37,975 nt of DNA from Paramacrobiotus richtersi (lineage: Eukaryota; Tardigrada; Eutardigrada; Parachela; Macrobiotidae), in NCBI GenBank assembly GCA_034698045.1, contig JAQGAU010000144.1, forward strand, positions 1 through 37,975. Direction: 5' to 3'. A program made the position numbers and the translations under genes. The notes under the pieces are model-generated. The model saw only the letters and a list, made by a program, of their open reading frames with translations, did no database searches and was not told the origin of the DNA. Position 1 is the stretch's first letter. Every line of letters starts with the position of its first letter. Shown in pieces: positions 20,516-32,900 of this stretch.

Positions 20516-23500
20516 ATGCCGGTTCTTGCTAGCCGTTCCTCTGAAAACATGCAGTGCGCGTAAGTAAACGAATTCACTGTTCATTATCATGTAATAATAT
20601 TGCTACGAAGTAAACTTGTCGGTTGAGTTTCTGACGCTATGATTGAGCTCATATGGCAGTCATGACTGAGGTTTTTAGGTATTGCGGTTTGAAAGAAATG
20701 GAATACCTGGCGCTGTGTAATGCGGAAAACTGCCGCAAATGGTTCTGCAATGGGACCCGGGACGATTTGAAGAAAAGGTAAAAGTACTTATTTTTTATAA
20801 TAAATCATTAGTCATTGTGTGGTACGTACAGTATGCCTTTACAGTTTACGTTAATTTTGCTAAACCTGTTTTTGTGATCCCTAAGCCACATCATAGCACA
20901 CTGCGTCAAATCCAAGCACTACTCGGTCTCGGTATTCCGTGGCTTTCCGTTCGGGACGTCCAAGCGAAACATGCTGTCCGCAGATTTTGTAATCGAAAAC
21001 TGCCTGTACGAGCCAAAATGTTCAGGATGCGATAATTACAGCAACATCCTTGACTTGGCTGTCGAAGATCCCGCAGAAGCATTTAATGAAAAAAACACCT
21101 GGTGCCGTCGCGAGCATGGTGTTGTGTATGATAAGGTGGGGAAAGGTGTGTGGCACCCCTTAGTGGCTATTCATCCCGATGAGGGCATAGACGATGGCTG
21201 CGACCGCGTGGCATCATGGTTGCTACCGACAGTACCAGAAGATGTCATGGAGAAGAACAGCGGAATGTCTTATGACCTATGGGATTTGGGCAGTTTGAAA
21301 GGAAGACAGATCGATCTGTTGGAGACGTTCTGGAGAGGGGAACCGAATGGCACGAAAACTGATTTTATCGAGTTTAAGGTACGATACGTTTGCTGTTTGT
21401 CTATCGTTGATATACTCTTCATTGCGTCGAGATTTACTTGGGCCGAGCAGTGGCTACCTATATTAATCGTCTTCCTTGCAGAGAGTACAGAAAACGTATA
21501 GCAGAGGTTTAGGAGAAAGCGCGTTTTCCAACCAACAAGAATACAACAAGTGCTGAACCGGACTAGTCAAAGCGTTATCCAAGCAGGAGCAGGGGTCCAT
21601 TGCCTCCCTTCCGCCAATGCGCGGACTGAAGACCAAAGCAATCAACGATTCCGACATTGAAGTAACAGTTTCAGAAGGGATTTTTACGCCGTTCCTCAAA
21701 GTGGGCCGCCCTGTGACGGTATACCGCGTCCGAAGCGGAACACTAATATGGGAGCGCGATGCATCCATTTCTTCCTTCCGAGCGGAGGGCAACGGCCTAA
21801 TTGTCCTGATTCACTGCCTTTCGCCCATCACGGAAACCTGGCATCCTAGAGATCGGGATTTGGAGTTTACACTGCCGTTCAATGATATGTGCTACTGGCG
21901 AATGAATCAAGCATTATATAAAGTTGCTAATGATCGCATGTGTGTCGCGCCGCAAATCCTGGAAAACATCTTGGACTCTCCTTGTAATAACCATTTGCCT
22001 TCTGATGAAAATCTTGATATGCAAGGCACCTTGGTAAAACGCACCGTTAATCAACAGTTTCATGCGGGAAGCAGGGAACTACACATCGAGTACGAAGGTC
22101 ATGGCAGAACTGGATTTCGTAATTTCTTGTTCCCTTCAATGGTATCTGTGCCACTACACCTTCTTCGCCCGCTGAACGATAAACAGTGCAAAGCAGTACA
22201 GATGGCACTGGACAGTCCAGTTTGTCTGGTTCAGGGTCCGCCGGGCACTGGCAAGACCCACACTGCGGCTGCTATCGTGATTAATTTTGCCAGAGACACT
22301 GGTGGAAAGGTCTTGGTGTGCGCACCTAGCAATGTAGCCGTTGACCACCTAACCCTAAAGATTGCAGAAATGACGGAATTTGTTGAGGATTTACGAGGCA
22401 ACACTAAAGTGTTACGGCTGTTCGCGCATACGCGTGACGGGAAAAGTATGCATGAAGGAGCTAGGAAGTTCACAGTAATGGACAGATTTAGAAGGGAACG
22501 ACCAGGAGTACTTTTGACGCAAAGAGCACTATCGGCTTTTGAAGTGGCGTGTGTGAAAGAAGCCAGGATTGTCTGTTGCACTTGCAATGTATGTAACTAA
22601 CATCCCCTATTCTAATGAAAAACAAAGGTAAATTATGGTTGAAAATTCCAGACTGCCGGAGTTTCCAGCTTGGAAGGAGTAAGGTTCCCGTACGTCCTGA
22701 TTGACGAAGCGGTTCAAGCACAGGAGCCAGAATGCCTAATTGCCATAACAAGGGCCTGTGAAAAGGTAAACGAATCATGCACCGAATACTCGGGACCTTT
22801 CTGGAGGTAATCTGCTGTGAATTACAGCTGGTTCTTATTGGTGATCCTAAACAGCTAGGTCCAGTTGTGCGCTTTCATCCTCTCCAACACTCTCAACTGA
22901 TGACCTCATTATACCAGCGGCTGCAGAAGAAGAACACCTGTCCTTCACTAATGCTAACCGAGCAATACCGAATGCATCCCAGAATCTGTAAAATGGTGTC
23001 GCAGATAACTTACAATGGACAACTGGTACCCCACCCATCCATAAGTGCGTTTGTAGTATTGTAATTTATTACTGACGGCTCAGAAATAACGTTTCGGTAA
23101 CAGCACATCTATTCCTTTACAGATACAGCTAACCCCACGCCGGACTCCAGTCTTTTACAAGATATTTTTGCATACGTGACCAAACCCAAGATTCCGATGG
23201 TATTTGTGGATTTGACGCACAATGACGAACTGTCCAGTAACGGAATGTCTTTTGTGAACATGACTGAGGCTCACATTATTGCTCGCCTGGTGGCTAATAT
23301 TCTTCATGATGGAAATCCGAAGATACTGAGGAAAACCAATAGGCCGGAACCCAGGAACATCGGCATCATTACGTTCTACAACGGACAGCGACCGCAACTG
23401 AAACTGGACCTGGAATCCCATCCAGATATAGGGGACAATATTGCCGAGGTAATCGTGATGCACAGCACATAGCAAATTACAAGACCAAGAATTGTCCTCT

Positions 23501-24067
23501 TTAGGGGACCTGTATCAACAGAAATTCGTTCTGAATTGAAATTACGCTATCAGCTAATCCAAAACCTCTCGCTAGTAATTAAGAGAACAATTGCTGTTGT
23601 TTCTGTATCCTAGATATCGAGTAAACAATGGAATTGTTCTCTTAATTACTAGCGAGCGGCTTCAACTAATCATAACATACAGCTACTAAACGGAGTTAAC
23701 GGACAATTGTTTGTTATAATTGCAGAGCATTGAAATCAATAGTGTAGATGGTTTCCAAGGCAAGGAAAAGGAGATTATCATTTTATCATGTGTCCGCTCT
23801 GCCAAAACATACGACTCCAGTCGAACACTGGGTTTCACCGAAGACCCTCATCGTCTGAATGTCGCCATGTCCAGAGCTCGAAAGGCCTTGATTGTGGTGG
23901 GAAACCGAAGTATCTACCAGCAATCGAAAGTGTGGTCCAAATACTTTGGTCATATTCCGCACATTTCAGTGGACGGACTATGTTGTAAAATGTTACCCAT
24001 TCCTTGCAGAACAACACACAATGCGCCACCATGCAGAATCTGTCCGGGATATGTAATGAGTAGCTGA
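20516..24067 (+). CDS. UPF1-like RNA helicase, copy B (one in-frame stop)
   Basis: Exons: 20516-20559, 20679-20777, 20886-21378, 21482-22588, 22652-22765, 22828-23044, 23123-23448 and 23726-24067; all GT...AG, phases as in copies A and C. The model has 914 codons. Domains in order: Cys/His CH domain (QCAYC-type start, WFCNG, KCSGC), helicase core with GPPGTGKTHTA, CAPSNVAVD, DEAVQ (other copies DEAAQ), LIGDPKQLGPVV, QYRMHP, VDGFQGKEKE and LNVAMSRARKA. It is the most diverged of the three. A TGA at 21554-21556 replaces the Trp codon of copy C. Using an acceptor at 21587 (aagcag|GAG) would skip the stop in frame at a cost of 35 codons. The gene is either freshly broken or spliced this way. A 25-bp foldback lies in intron 7. 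Confidence 0.88.
23568..23656. repeat. Perfect 25-bp inverted repeat in intron 7 of copy B
   Basis: 23568-23592 and 23632-23656 are exact inverse copies (CTCGCTAGTAATTAAGAGAA...) around a 39-bp loop. It could be a small foldback element; no target duplication is evident. Confidence 0.85.
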
Positions 24068-24129
24068 CTGATGTAACTCAAAATTCACGGGTGTTTGGTA
24101 ACTGCTATTAGTAATTGTTTTTAACTTCT

Positions 24130-24470
24130 AATAATATAAAAAGTTTATCAAAAAAGTGGAAATACTTGTGAAAGTCCAGTAAACGTTCGTTAGGTTGCCG
24201 TCGAAATGTGGTAGCGTGATATTACTGATAAGGCTTCCCGGCACGCCCATATTCATGCAGATATTATTATCATCACGGATAGATTAATAGTGCAGAAGTA
24301 TTCTTAACAGGGCGCATCCAATGCAGCGTCGGTTTATGCTTTCCATGAAGTTGAAATCTGCTGTTGCTGTCTACTGTGGACTGGTGCAACCATGCAAGTA
24401 AACTGGCGAACAAAATGCAGATCTTCTGCAGGGTAATAACCAGCCCACACAGTCATGTCTCGGGTAATCA
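24130..24470 (-). pseudogene. Truncated duplicate of the neighbouring GPCR 5' end
   Basis: From the ATG at 24250 the minus strand reads MGVPGSLISNIT and FDGNLTNVYW, matching MGGPESLITNIT and FDSNLTNVYW of the intact GPCR. After a short deletion the match fades within TM1 and the frame stops. The upstream DNA also aligns (24320-24470 against 25690-25850, sharing CTGTGGACTGG and AAACTGGCGA). It is a partial tandem duplication covering promoter, start and N-terminus only. Confidence 0.8.
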
Positions 24471-24659
24471 CGAGTATTCTGTATGTTCCGAAAACTTTCA
24501 CCGGCGCTTAATTTTCGCAACGCTTGTCTAAGAATGCGTTGCTTTACCGCATTTTTGGCGGATTAAAATTTACGACAAAAAACACATCTTATTAAAAATT
24601 TGTTATACGAAAAGGTGATAGTTAAGTCATGACACTTTTACCGTTGCCTACACGATACA

Positions 24660-25628
24660 TCAAAAGATATCGTACAAAACCTTTCTCAAGTCTCTAACGC
24701 CAAGAAGGAGAATTAATGGATCAACTGCCGCCCCGGTTTCCAGTAACCAGTGTCCAGCTTGGTGAAATTCAATAGGTAGTTCGTAATCAGCAAACTCTGA
24801 TGCTAGATAGACCAAAGAAGACGGTGTCCAGCAGCAAACCGCGTTAATGGTCAGTAGAGTTAGCACTATGAAAACGGTGCGATTCTCTTTTCTTTGCTTT
24901 CGAATCATCTCATGTTGGTTTGCATTCGCATGCAATGTTACATTCGGCACGGCAAACATTACTGATCTGCTGCGTCTCCAAGTGGATGTTTTACACAGCA
25001 AATACGGATACACTACAATGATCATCAAGACCGGAAAATCGACCATACCAAGTCCGTAGATTTTCACATACATCCGTTGGGCAGTGAAGTTAAATTTACA
25101 GCCGAACATATTTCCTGGTTTTCGGTACCATAGAGAATCCATAATTTCAAAAGGGAGTCCCATAGCGTAAACAAATATCCATAATGAAATGCACAACGCT
25201 ACGGCTAACACCGTTGTATGCTTTGTCTGGTAAGAATACGGAAATGTAACGGCCCAGATGCGTGTGGCGGATATAAGAAGCTGTGACCATGACATATGCG
25301 TCGATGCGTTGAGCAGCACAAACAGATATACCTCGCATGTCCGCCATCCAGGATAATAATTTGGTTTCATCCACTTGATTATATCGTAGAAGGAGATAAA
25401 CACAACGTACACAATGTTCGAGATGAGTAAATTCATAAGGTATACGTTAAAGGGAGTGTGGAGCTCCTTCTTCGCGATGAATACTGATAATATGAACAAG
25501 TTGAAGAGAAATGTAGTGGTACTTGTAAAAGTTTTGAATCCAGCTGGGAAATTCCAATAAACATTCGTCAGGTTGCTGTCGAATTTTGGCGACGTGATGT
25601 TAGTGATAAGGCTTTCCGGTCCACCCAT
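24660..25628 (-). CDS. Rhodopsin-like G-protein-coupled receptor, intronless
   Basis: A single open frame of 322 residues, started at the ATG 25628 because the duplicate copy shares that start and no upstream ATG is in frame. The extracellular N-terminus has NxT/S glycosylation sites (NIT, NLT). Seven hydrophobic segments follow: TM1 about residues 29-50, TM3 with ISATRIW where the DRY motif normally lies, TM4 LCISLWIFVYAMGLPF, TM5 VDFPVLMIIVVYPYLL, TM6 AVCCWTPSSLVYL with the CWxP signature, and TM7 AAVDPLILLLG, a DPxxL variant of NPxxY. The Cys in CEVYLF before TM3 can pair with the Cys of loop 2. It is likely a plasma-membrane receptor signalling through G proteins; no ligand can be named. 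Absence of introns suggests lineage-specific expansion or retroduplication. Confidence 0.9.
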   Translation of the reverse strand: MGGPESLITNITSPKFDSNLTNVYWNFPAGFKTFTSTTTFLFNLFILSVFIAKKELHTPFNVYLMNLLISNIVYVVFISFYDIIKWMKPNYYPGWRTCEVYLFVLLNASTHMSWSQLLISATRIWAVTFPYSYQTKHTTVLAVALCISLWIFVYAMGLPFEIMDSLWYRKPGNMFGCKFNFTAQRMYVKIYGLGMVDFPVLMIIVVYPYLLCKTSTWRRSRSVMFAVPNVTLHANANQHEMIRKQRKENRTVFIVLTLLTINAVCCWTPSSLVYLASEFADYELPIEFHQAGHWLLETGAAVDPLILLLGVRDLRKVLYDIF

Positions 25629-26596
25629 GTTCCTGCTCGATATAACCAAGAACCGGTGAGTAATGCCAGTTAATTAGGGATTTTTCAGAAGATGCATGCA
25701 GAAGGTATAGTTTATGACATTGCGTGAATCTGCTGCTGTCGCTGGCTAAGGTGTACTGTGGACTGGCACAACGTGTAAGCAAACTGGCGACTACATGCCA
25801 CGTTCCTGTCTGATCTTCTGCAACATACCACGCCCGTGAATTTCTCGGATAAAGAAGATTAAAAATTTAATGTATACAAGATGCAATAATTCATCCGATG
25901 TTTATACATACATGCTTCTAATGATTACTTGAAAGAAAACCTTTAGCAGGATGTAGCCAGCCGTTGAGGAGTAAATCTGGATCATTTTGGTGTGCACTTA
26001 GAATAATCATTACTATTATTTATTATTGTTACTATTCTATTACAGTACCACTACAGTACCAAACGTTTTTATACTTTTTTTGGTCAATTTGAAATATGCA
26101 ATTAGATAAAAGTAATCACGTCACATGCAGCCTGCAAAAATACATCCGAAGCTCATTGCCCGAAAGAGAAGGATTAGATTACTGTAGATGGGTGACTCGC
26201 CGTTCGTAATCTGGCGAGTGATTCCATCCTTTCTCCAGCTAGGCGATAATCAGGAAATTATGCTTTGGCGTGTGCATTTAATTACAGCAACAAAATGTTC
26301 TTAGCCATCTGTAATCAGAATCCGGAATGTCACGCAGTCAGCTGGCGTATTATATACCAATTATTACGGAAACGCATCAACACCAGCAAAAACTGTCTGC
26401 GTGTAACTACTAAAGAATGAGCTAGGTTAAACGAACTTCTCCGATAACATAGCGCATCGCTGATACTGCCGATGTGACATATACGGCGGCATTATAATAC
26501 CGCCACTTACAGTGACGTTAACTAATGTCATTTTATGTAACAGAAATTAGAGGTAAATCGTTAACTATTACTTCCGATGAGGAAAAGGCAGGCCCT

Positions 26597-26618
26597 GATG
26601 AGATGTTTACATCTCATC
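26597..26618. repeat. Perfect 9-bp hairpin (GATGAGATG / CATCTCATC)
   Basis: Nine-base arms around a TTTA loop in intergenic DNA. Function unknown. Confidence 0.6.
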
Positions 26619-29298
26619 ACGGTCAGGTCATCATGATAATTGGGAAATCATATTATGAAGAAGGTGCGCTCTGAGAAGTATCAGGATTAAACTTACCTAG
26701 CTCGGGAAAAGAGTGTATCGGTATATACAGAAGCGTTGATTCGAACGAACTTAAATGGTGCCCACTGGAGACTAAAATTAGAGATCTTTAAGCAGCGGTG
26801 GATTGTCACACTGTACCTCTGGTGTATCATTAATATAATAGGGGGTTTATTGTCTGTCGGCACGGGACGAGGTCCCATCAAGGCATCGGATATACGTAAT
26901 CAATTTGGACAGAATGCAGAACAGGAGCAAGCACGCAAACTCAAGGCGGAACAACAGCATGAAACAAAACAAAACAAGACAAAACGGAACGAGATGAGAC
27001 TGATGGAAACAAGAGAAGGCAGGCAAACATTTAAGTGAGGTAAAACGAGAACAGTAAAACCTGAAAGTCATCCGAACTGCCAGAACAGTGTGTGTTTTAG
27101 CAAACTCAAATTAGTCCATGTAAGGTCAAGCCGTTTCAAATTTGTCCAGGCAGATTCTAAACGATCACTGTGATATACAGACATGTGGCGGCATACGGCT
27201 TAAAAATTTAGAACGCATTTTAAAAATTCATATTAAAATTTATATCAAAATTTTAAAATTTCATTTCGGCTGAAACTGGGTCAGAATGAGCACCACATTC
27301 ATGCGCATTTATGGATGTATCATCCAAACAAATAGGATGGAAACGTAGATTTTGAAAGCGACATCTCTGTTACAACTTTTTGACCGTATTGCAGATAACC
27401 GCTCATTGCGCACACCGACGGACAAAAAGACAATGGAGGTCCATCTTTTCGCTTTCGAAACCATTGTATGGGTGTTGTCTGTTGTCTACACCCGTGAAGT
27501 GGCAACATCAACCGCAAAACCATCGGTTTAACCGGATATCCCCCTTAAGCAATTGGGACAATTGAGCTGAGATTTCGTTCCGCTGTTTACGTGTACAATT
27601 GTATCAGGCGTTCATGATTGTTGATTTCTCGGTTGCCGTTGGTCAAGTTACGAATCTTGACCAAAATGTTTATAGCAAGTATATAACCCAGGCATCCTTC
27701 AGGGCAGAATCACTCGTGAAGGAAGGGTTACACTTCAGAAAACCGATCAAGTTTTGTAGTATTTAACGAGAACGCCCAGTTTTCTATGGCCTCAACATGA
27801 ATCGACAGCAGAAGTTCACTATCCTGTATGCAGCGAAGATTATTAACCTGAAACTGCGGAGTTATTACTTTCTAGCTTGAAAATGCCGAGGAGTTCGGGG
27901 ACGCACCCGGTAAATGAACTAAATCATTCAGGTTACTAGAATGATCTCAGTGTAACACGACTGGTAGATACGTGTGTCTGCATGTTCGATTTGGTACCGG
28001 TGCTACAATTGTTGCTATAGCAATCTGAATCGAATCAATTATCCACCATATAAGTTCTAAACTGCAAGCACGGTAGTTCAGATGCATCTGACAATTGGGA
28101 ACCGCGGTAAGGACTGGCAGCTAGCAACCATAATCGTCTGTACGTACGTATTACTACGTCGATATTACATTAACGTAGTGCCCATTAACAGTAACTTCCA
28201 TCAGATGGCAATCAAGAAATACTTCCGATGTTGACTTCCATCAGCTGCTGATAAATGAGTCTGAATCACATTTAATTAAGTGAAATTTCGGATTTTCCTA
28301 CATATCTGTAAGGCGCTTCTTACCGCCCGACGCGAAACATATGCACCGATTTTTCACCCGGAACTGCAACTCAAACAGCGAGGTGTGTATTGCCAGTTAT
28401 GCGTATTGTTCCAGGATTTTACGTTCGATCACACAGTGTGAATTATACTTCGGACTGCAGCTGCACTAATTTTACCAGTTTACCACGGTAAGGCGAACGC
28501 TGGCTGTCACGTAGTGTGTATCTCGTGTATCTGTGTTCGTTTTCAGTAACCGATTTTGTACTGCAGATAGACATTAAAGATCAAATCAAATTCTAGCTTG
28601 CGAAAGGGGTAATTTACGATTCGTGACTAAAAAGCACAGTGGTTAATAAAAAGAATAATAATTATGAAATTTCACTACGATATGCTGCAGTTTAAAGGAA
28701 ACTACTGATAAGAAACAAATTAGCGTTGTCGGTAAATTAAGCTTTAGCACACGATAGCTGAGTCGGTGGCAAAACACCATGGCCGACGGAATCATTGAAC
28801 TCTTTTTTGTATACGTATTCCGAAAGGAAGATGACTACCTTCTTACAGTCAAATCAACCTTTGCACAAACCATATTAAGGAACTCTAGCTAGCCTGTAAT
28901 TTATAAGTCGGTAAGGAAACCAATAACTAAGGCTGTTTAACTGGCGCAAACGTTACTGCTATCAACCATGTAGCGCAAGTTAATATTGTTTTAAATCTTT
29001 AATTACCGGCAGAACAGAAATCTAATTTTACTGACCACGATCCATGCAACATTTCGGTTGCATTGAATATTAGCATCAGCGACACCGCTATCCGAAGTTC
29101 CATATGTCTATAATGAGGCTCTGGATGTACGACGAACTAGAGTTTGCGAGCATGACTTGTGAATTGTGATAGCAAAGCAGCTCATATCGCACGATAGGCA
29201 CAATGCAATAGAGTCATCTTACCGTATTATTACCGTGTTCAAGTGTCTGCATCATCTAGTCAGAATTAACTAAAGCAATTTCCGTCTGACGCACCAAT

Positions 29299-29541
29299 AT
29301 GGCCGGCGTGTGTACGGGAAAAACGATAAGTGGTGTCACATGCACATGCGCTTTTGATTGTGAGAATTTTCCGCTTGCTAGTGAGGAATCCGGCTGTTTG
29401 CAGGTTGCAAAGCACTGGCAGCAATTCCGGCATAATCAGTGTGAAATCACGAACCGGTTTATATTAGCTCGCATTAACCGAATACCCTTTAATATATCCT
29501 CCCCTGCAGGCAGTCTACCTCGTCACGTTTCCGAATTGTGA
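29299..29541 (+). CDS. Small open frame, unknown, weak
   Basis: An ATG opens 80 codons with several cysteines near the start (GVTCTCAFDCENF). No TATA-like element, splice partner or recognised domain was found. It lies 440 bp upstream of helicase copy C on the same strand. It may be chance. Confidence 0.15.
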   Translation: MAGVCTGKTISGVTCTCAFDCENFPLASEESGCLQVAKHWQQFRHNQCEITNRFILARINRIPFNISSPAGSLPRHVSEL

Positions 29542-29984
29542 CAAAATTTTAAGCCGAACTTTTAATAATGACAGTTTCTTTTACCGTTTCTTGGTCATTT
29601 GTATCTACAATTCTGCATATCTGTACCGGAAGTCAGCCGATATATAGTTTACGTAGGCACTCTACGAAACGTTCTGATCGATAAGTTTGTTTCTGTGCAA
29701 GTACGTTTGTTGACGGTTCTTATCGGTTAACTGACTTGCAGATAACCGCGTCTCGTGATGTTTATTGTTCTTTTGTCCGTATCAAGCTGCACTGTCACGT
29801 CGTTGTCCGATAGCAGCCATTCCTGTTATTGTATGGGATAAGTGAAATACGTAGGTAAATATTGTTGGTACACGTAGTGTCAGTGACAGGCATCGGTCCG
29901 TTGCAGCTGTTTCCCCATTTTTGTCTGCCAAAACGCATCCTACAACAATCTCAGTCCCAGAAATTGTCCATACCGTAATTAACC

Positions 29985-32900
29985 ATGCCGGAAGCGATTA
30001 TCACTGCCGATATGAACGTCAGACCGGCCAGCGTCGACGATATTTCTTGCGCGTAAGTAGATCCAGTTTTGTGGCGGTATGGAAATTGTGTAATTTAGTA
30101 AATTATGTGCTTAAAACGATTGCTAACTTATTGTTTGTGTAGATACTGCGGTTTGAAGGAGAAGCAGTATTTAACGTATTGTGGTGCGGAGAATTGTCTG
30201 AAGTGGTTTTGTAATGGAACATTTGATGGCAAAGACAAAAGGTATGATTCACATCACGAAACAACTGACCTATTCATTATTCTTTGATTGTCAACAAGCG
30301 TGATTCGCTATATATTCGGATCTGCATTCAGGTACATTTTTTTCAATATCTTACTTAATGTTTCTCTGATGATAGTCACATCGTTGCACACTGCTGTAAA
30401 AGTAAGCACACCGCTGTATCCGTATTCCGCGGAATCCCTTCAGGAACTTCCAAAAGGAAAAGCTCATCCCTGGAGTGGATCCTTAAAGAGCGTACTTACC
30501 AGCCCAAATGCTCGGAATGTCCCTCCAACAACGTTTTCGATCTGGCTGTTGAGGATGTGACCAATCCCTTTCTCCCAACCCAGACTTGGTGCCGGAAGCA
30601 TGCTGTTCGCGGTGACAAAGTGGGCAAGGATCTGTGGAAGACTATAATCGCACCCCATCCAGAGAACGACAAATCCAGCGTAAACTTTCTGCGCCTGGCT
30701 GCGTGGCTCGTTCCCGTGGTGCCGAGAAAGGACATGAAACGAAACGTAGCAAACTTTTGCGCTTTATGGGGGCTGGAGGCTTCCGAGAAAGATGTTATTG
30801 ATTTCCTCGAGGAATTTTGGAGATGGAATCCAACTGGGTCTATGGATGAGTTCCTCGAGTGGAAGGTATTCAATTATGTTATTCAAGCAGGGTATTCATT
30901 ACGACATCACGAGCATTTATTTGTTAATGCGAGGTTCATGCTAAAAATCACAACACTGAGCCACAGACGCTACGTAGTTTATCGGTAAATTTAGCATGTA
31001 TTCATTGCAACTAGAAAGCTAACACTGAGTACTCATACAGCTAGAATTCTTCTGTAGGGTGTGATCGACAATTTCTCAACTTACCCGAAAACGGAGTTTG
31101 ATGATTGCGCAGATTATTCCAGCTACTGGGATAGTCTCATTGGAGAATTATCACGACAAGAACAAGGCACAGTCGAATCGCTTCCTCCAATGCGTAATCT
31201 GGAAGCCACCTGGCAGAACACTTCCGACATCCAAGTAACCGTTCCCCAGGGCATCTTCACCGATTTCCTGGAAGTGGGCCGTCCCATGGAAGCCGCTTGG
31301 GTGGTCCTGAACAATGGAGCCGAGCGGGACATGTGGCGACGCGATGCGACCATCTCGTTTATGAAACCAACCGAAGTTGGCCATCTTATTGTTGTTCACT
31401 GTTTAGCACCGGTGAGCGACCGACGGTATCGTGTGAATCGCGATTTACAGTTCCGGATGGTGTATAACGAAGTCAACTACTGGCGGATGGATCAGGCGTT
31501 GTACAAACTGGAACACGATCCCATGTGTATCACACCAGAAGTGTTGGGAATAATCTTAGGCAGACGACCCATAACTGAAGAACAGCTGGTGGAATGGACC
31601 AAGAAAGAGTTCGTACCGATGAATCTCGCGGCACCGCCACCAGAAGAGGGAGAGCCGGACGCAAAAGAGGACAGTAAGGACTTTAGGATGGTGGTGCAGC
31701 GGACAATGAATTCCAAGATGGGACGCATGAAGATGCCACCATTCCATACAGAGTATGTGGATGTCGGCACGGAATTTCGAAACTTTCACTTCTCCACCAT
31801 CATTTCACCGCTGTTGAATGGGCCACTTAACGCACAGCAGAAAAAAGCAGTGGAAATGGCACTGAAGACACCGGTCTGCTTGATTCAGGGCCCTCCTGGG
31901 ACGGGAAAGACCAAGACCGCAGCAGCGATTGTAGCTAACTTTGCCCAAGATCTTGACGGAAAGATTCTCGTTTGTGCACCGAGTAATGTGGCCGTGGATA
32001 ATTTGACGTTAGTGATCGCGCAGATCAGTAAAGACTTCAATATTTTACGGTTATTTGCGCATACCCGGGATGTTGAATGTCTGGATGCAAGGGTCAGAGA
32101 GTACACTGTCTTTCGCAAGTTTAAGAAAGAACGACCGGGAGTGACAGAATCGGACAAGGCGCTGCGGGCGTTTGAGCGGGAGTGCATCGCGAAAGCGCAG
32201 ATTATCTGCTGCACGTGTAATGTACGAGTGTGCCATCGTAATACATAACGCTAACACCAGTGGCTAACCGGTCTTGTATTGCAGAGCGCAGGCTTGTCCA
32301 GCCTGGAAAAGGTGGCCTTCCCATACGTTCTGATTGACGAAGCGGCACAAGGAATGGAACCGGAATGCATGATTCCTATTACAAGAGCCTGTGAAAAGGT
32401 TAGGAACTGAAGAAAATCAAGTAGGGTTTCCTTACCGGTCAAGAGTTTTCTCCTAAACATCATATCCGGATAAAGGTCTTAGAATCTCGAAAGTACTAAC
32501 AAGTAAACAATTTCAACCCGGAGTTAGGAACAAATACGCGACCTGTACTAATAAAATCTGATGAATATGTACCGGGCAGAGATAATAATGCCTCACTCAC
32601 TTGAATTTATCCCTCACTCCGGGTTGGAATAGTTTACTTATGAGTTATCTTGTGATTAACCGACTTGTGTCGACACAGCTCGTATTGATTGGGGACCCGG
32701 CACAACTGGGATCTGTTGTTCGGTTTCCCAATCTACAAAGGTCACAGCTGACAAAATCCTTATTTCAACGATTATGGGAGAAAAAGACCGTGTGTCCCTG
32801 GATGACCCTAACACAACAGTACCGAATGCATCCAAAAATTTCCCAGATCGTGTCGGCGATAACGTATGATAAACAGCTGGTTGACGATTCCTGCGTCGGT

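Larger units (their letters stand above)
25629..29984. other. 4.3-kb stretch without a convincing gene
   Basis: 25690-25850 is shared with the GPCR duplicate. A plus frame at 26736-27038 encodes a hydrophobic stretch followed by a Lys/Gln/Asn-rich tail on (AAAAC)-like sequence and is probably chance. AT-rich low complexity lies at 27200-27260. Sequence around 27350-27470 (ACAACTTTTTGACCGTATTG, then CACACCGACGGACAAA) has the feel of a decayed repeat. Otherwise I see nothing. Confidence 0.5.

Noticed and set aside
26736-27038. Open frame of 100 codons with a hydrophobic start
   Set aside because: Its second half is low-complexity AAAAC-rich DNA and no promoter, splice site or domain is visible.
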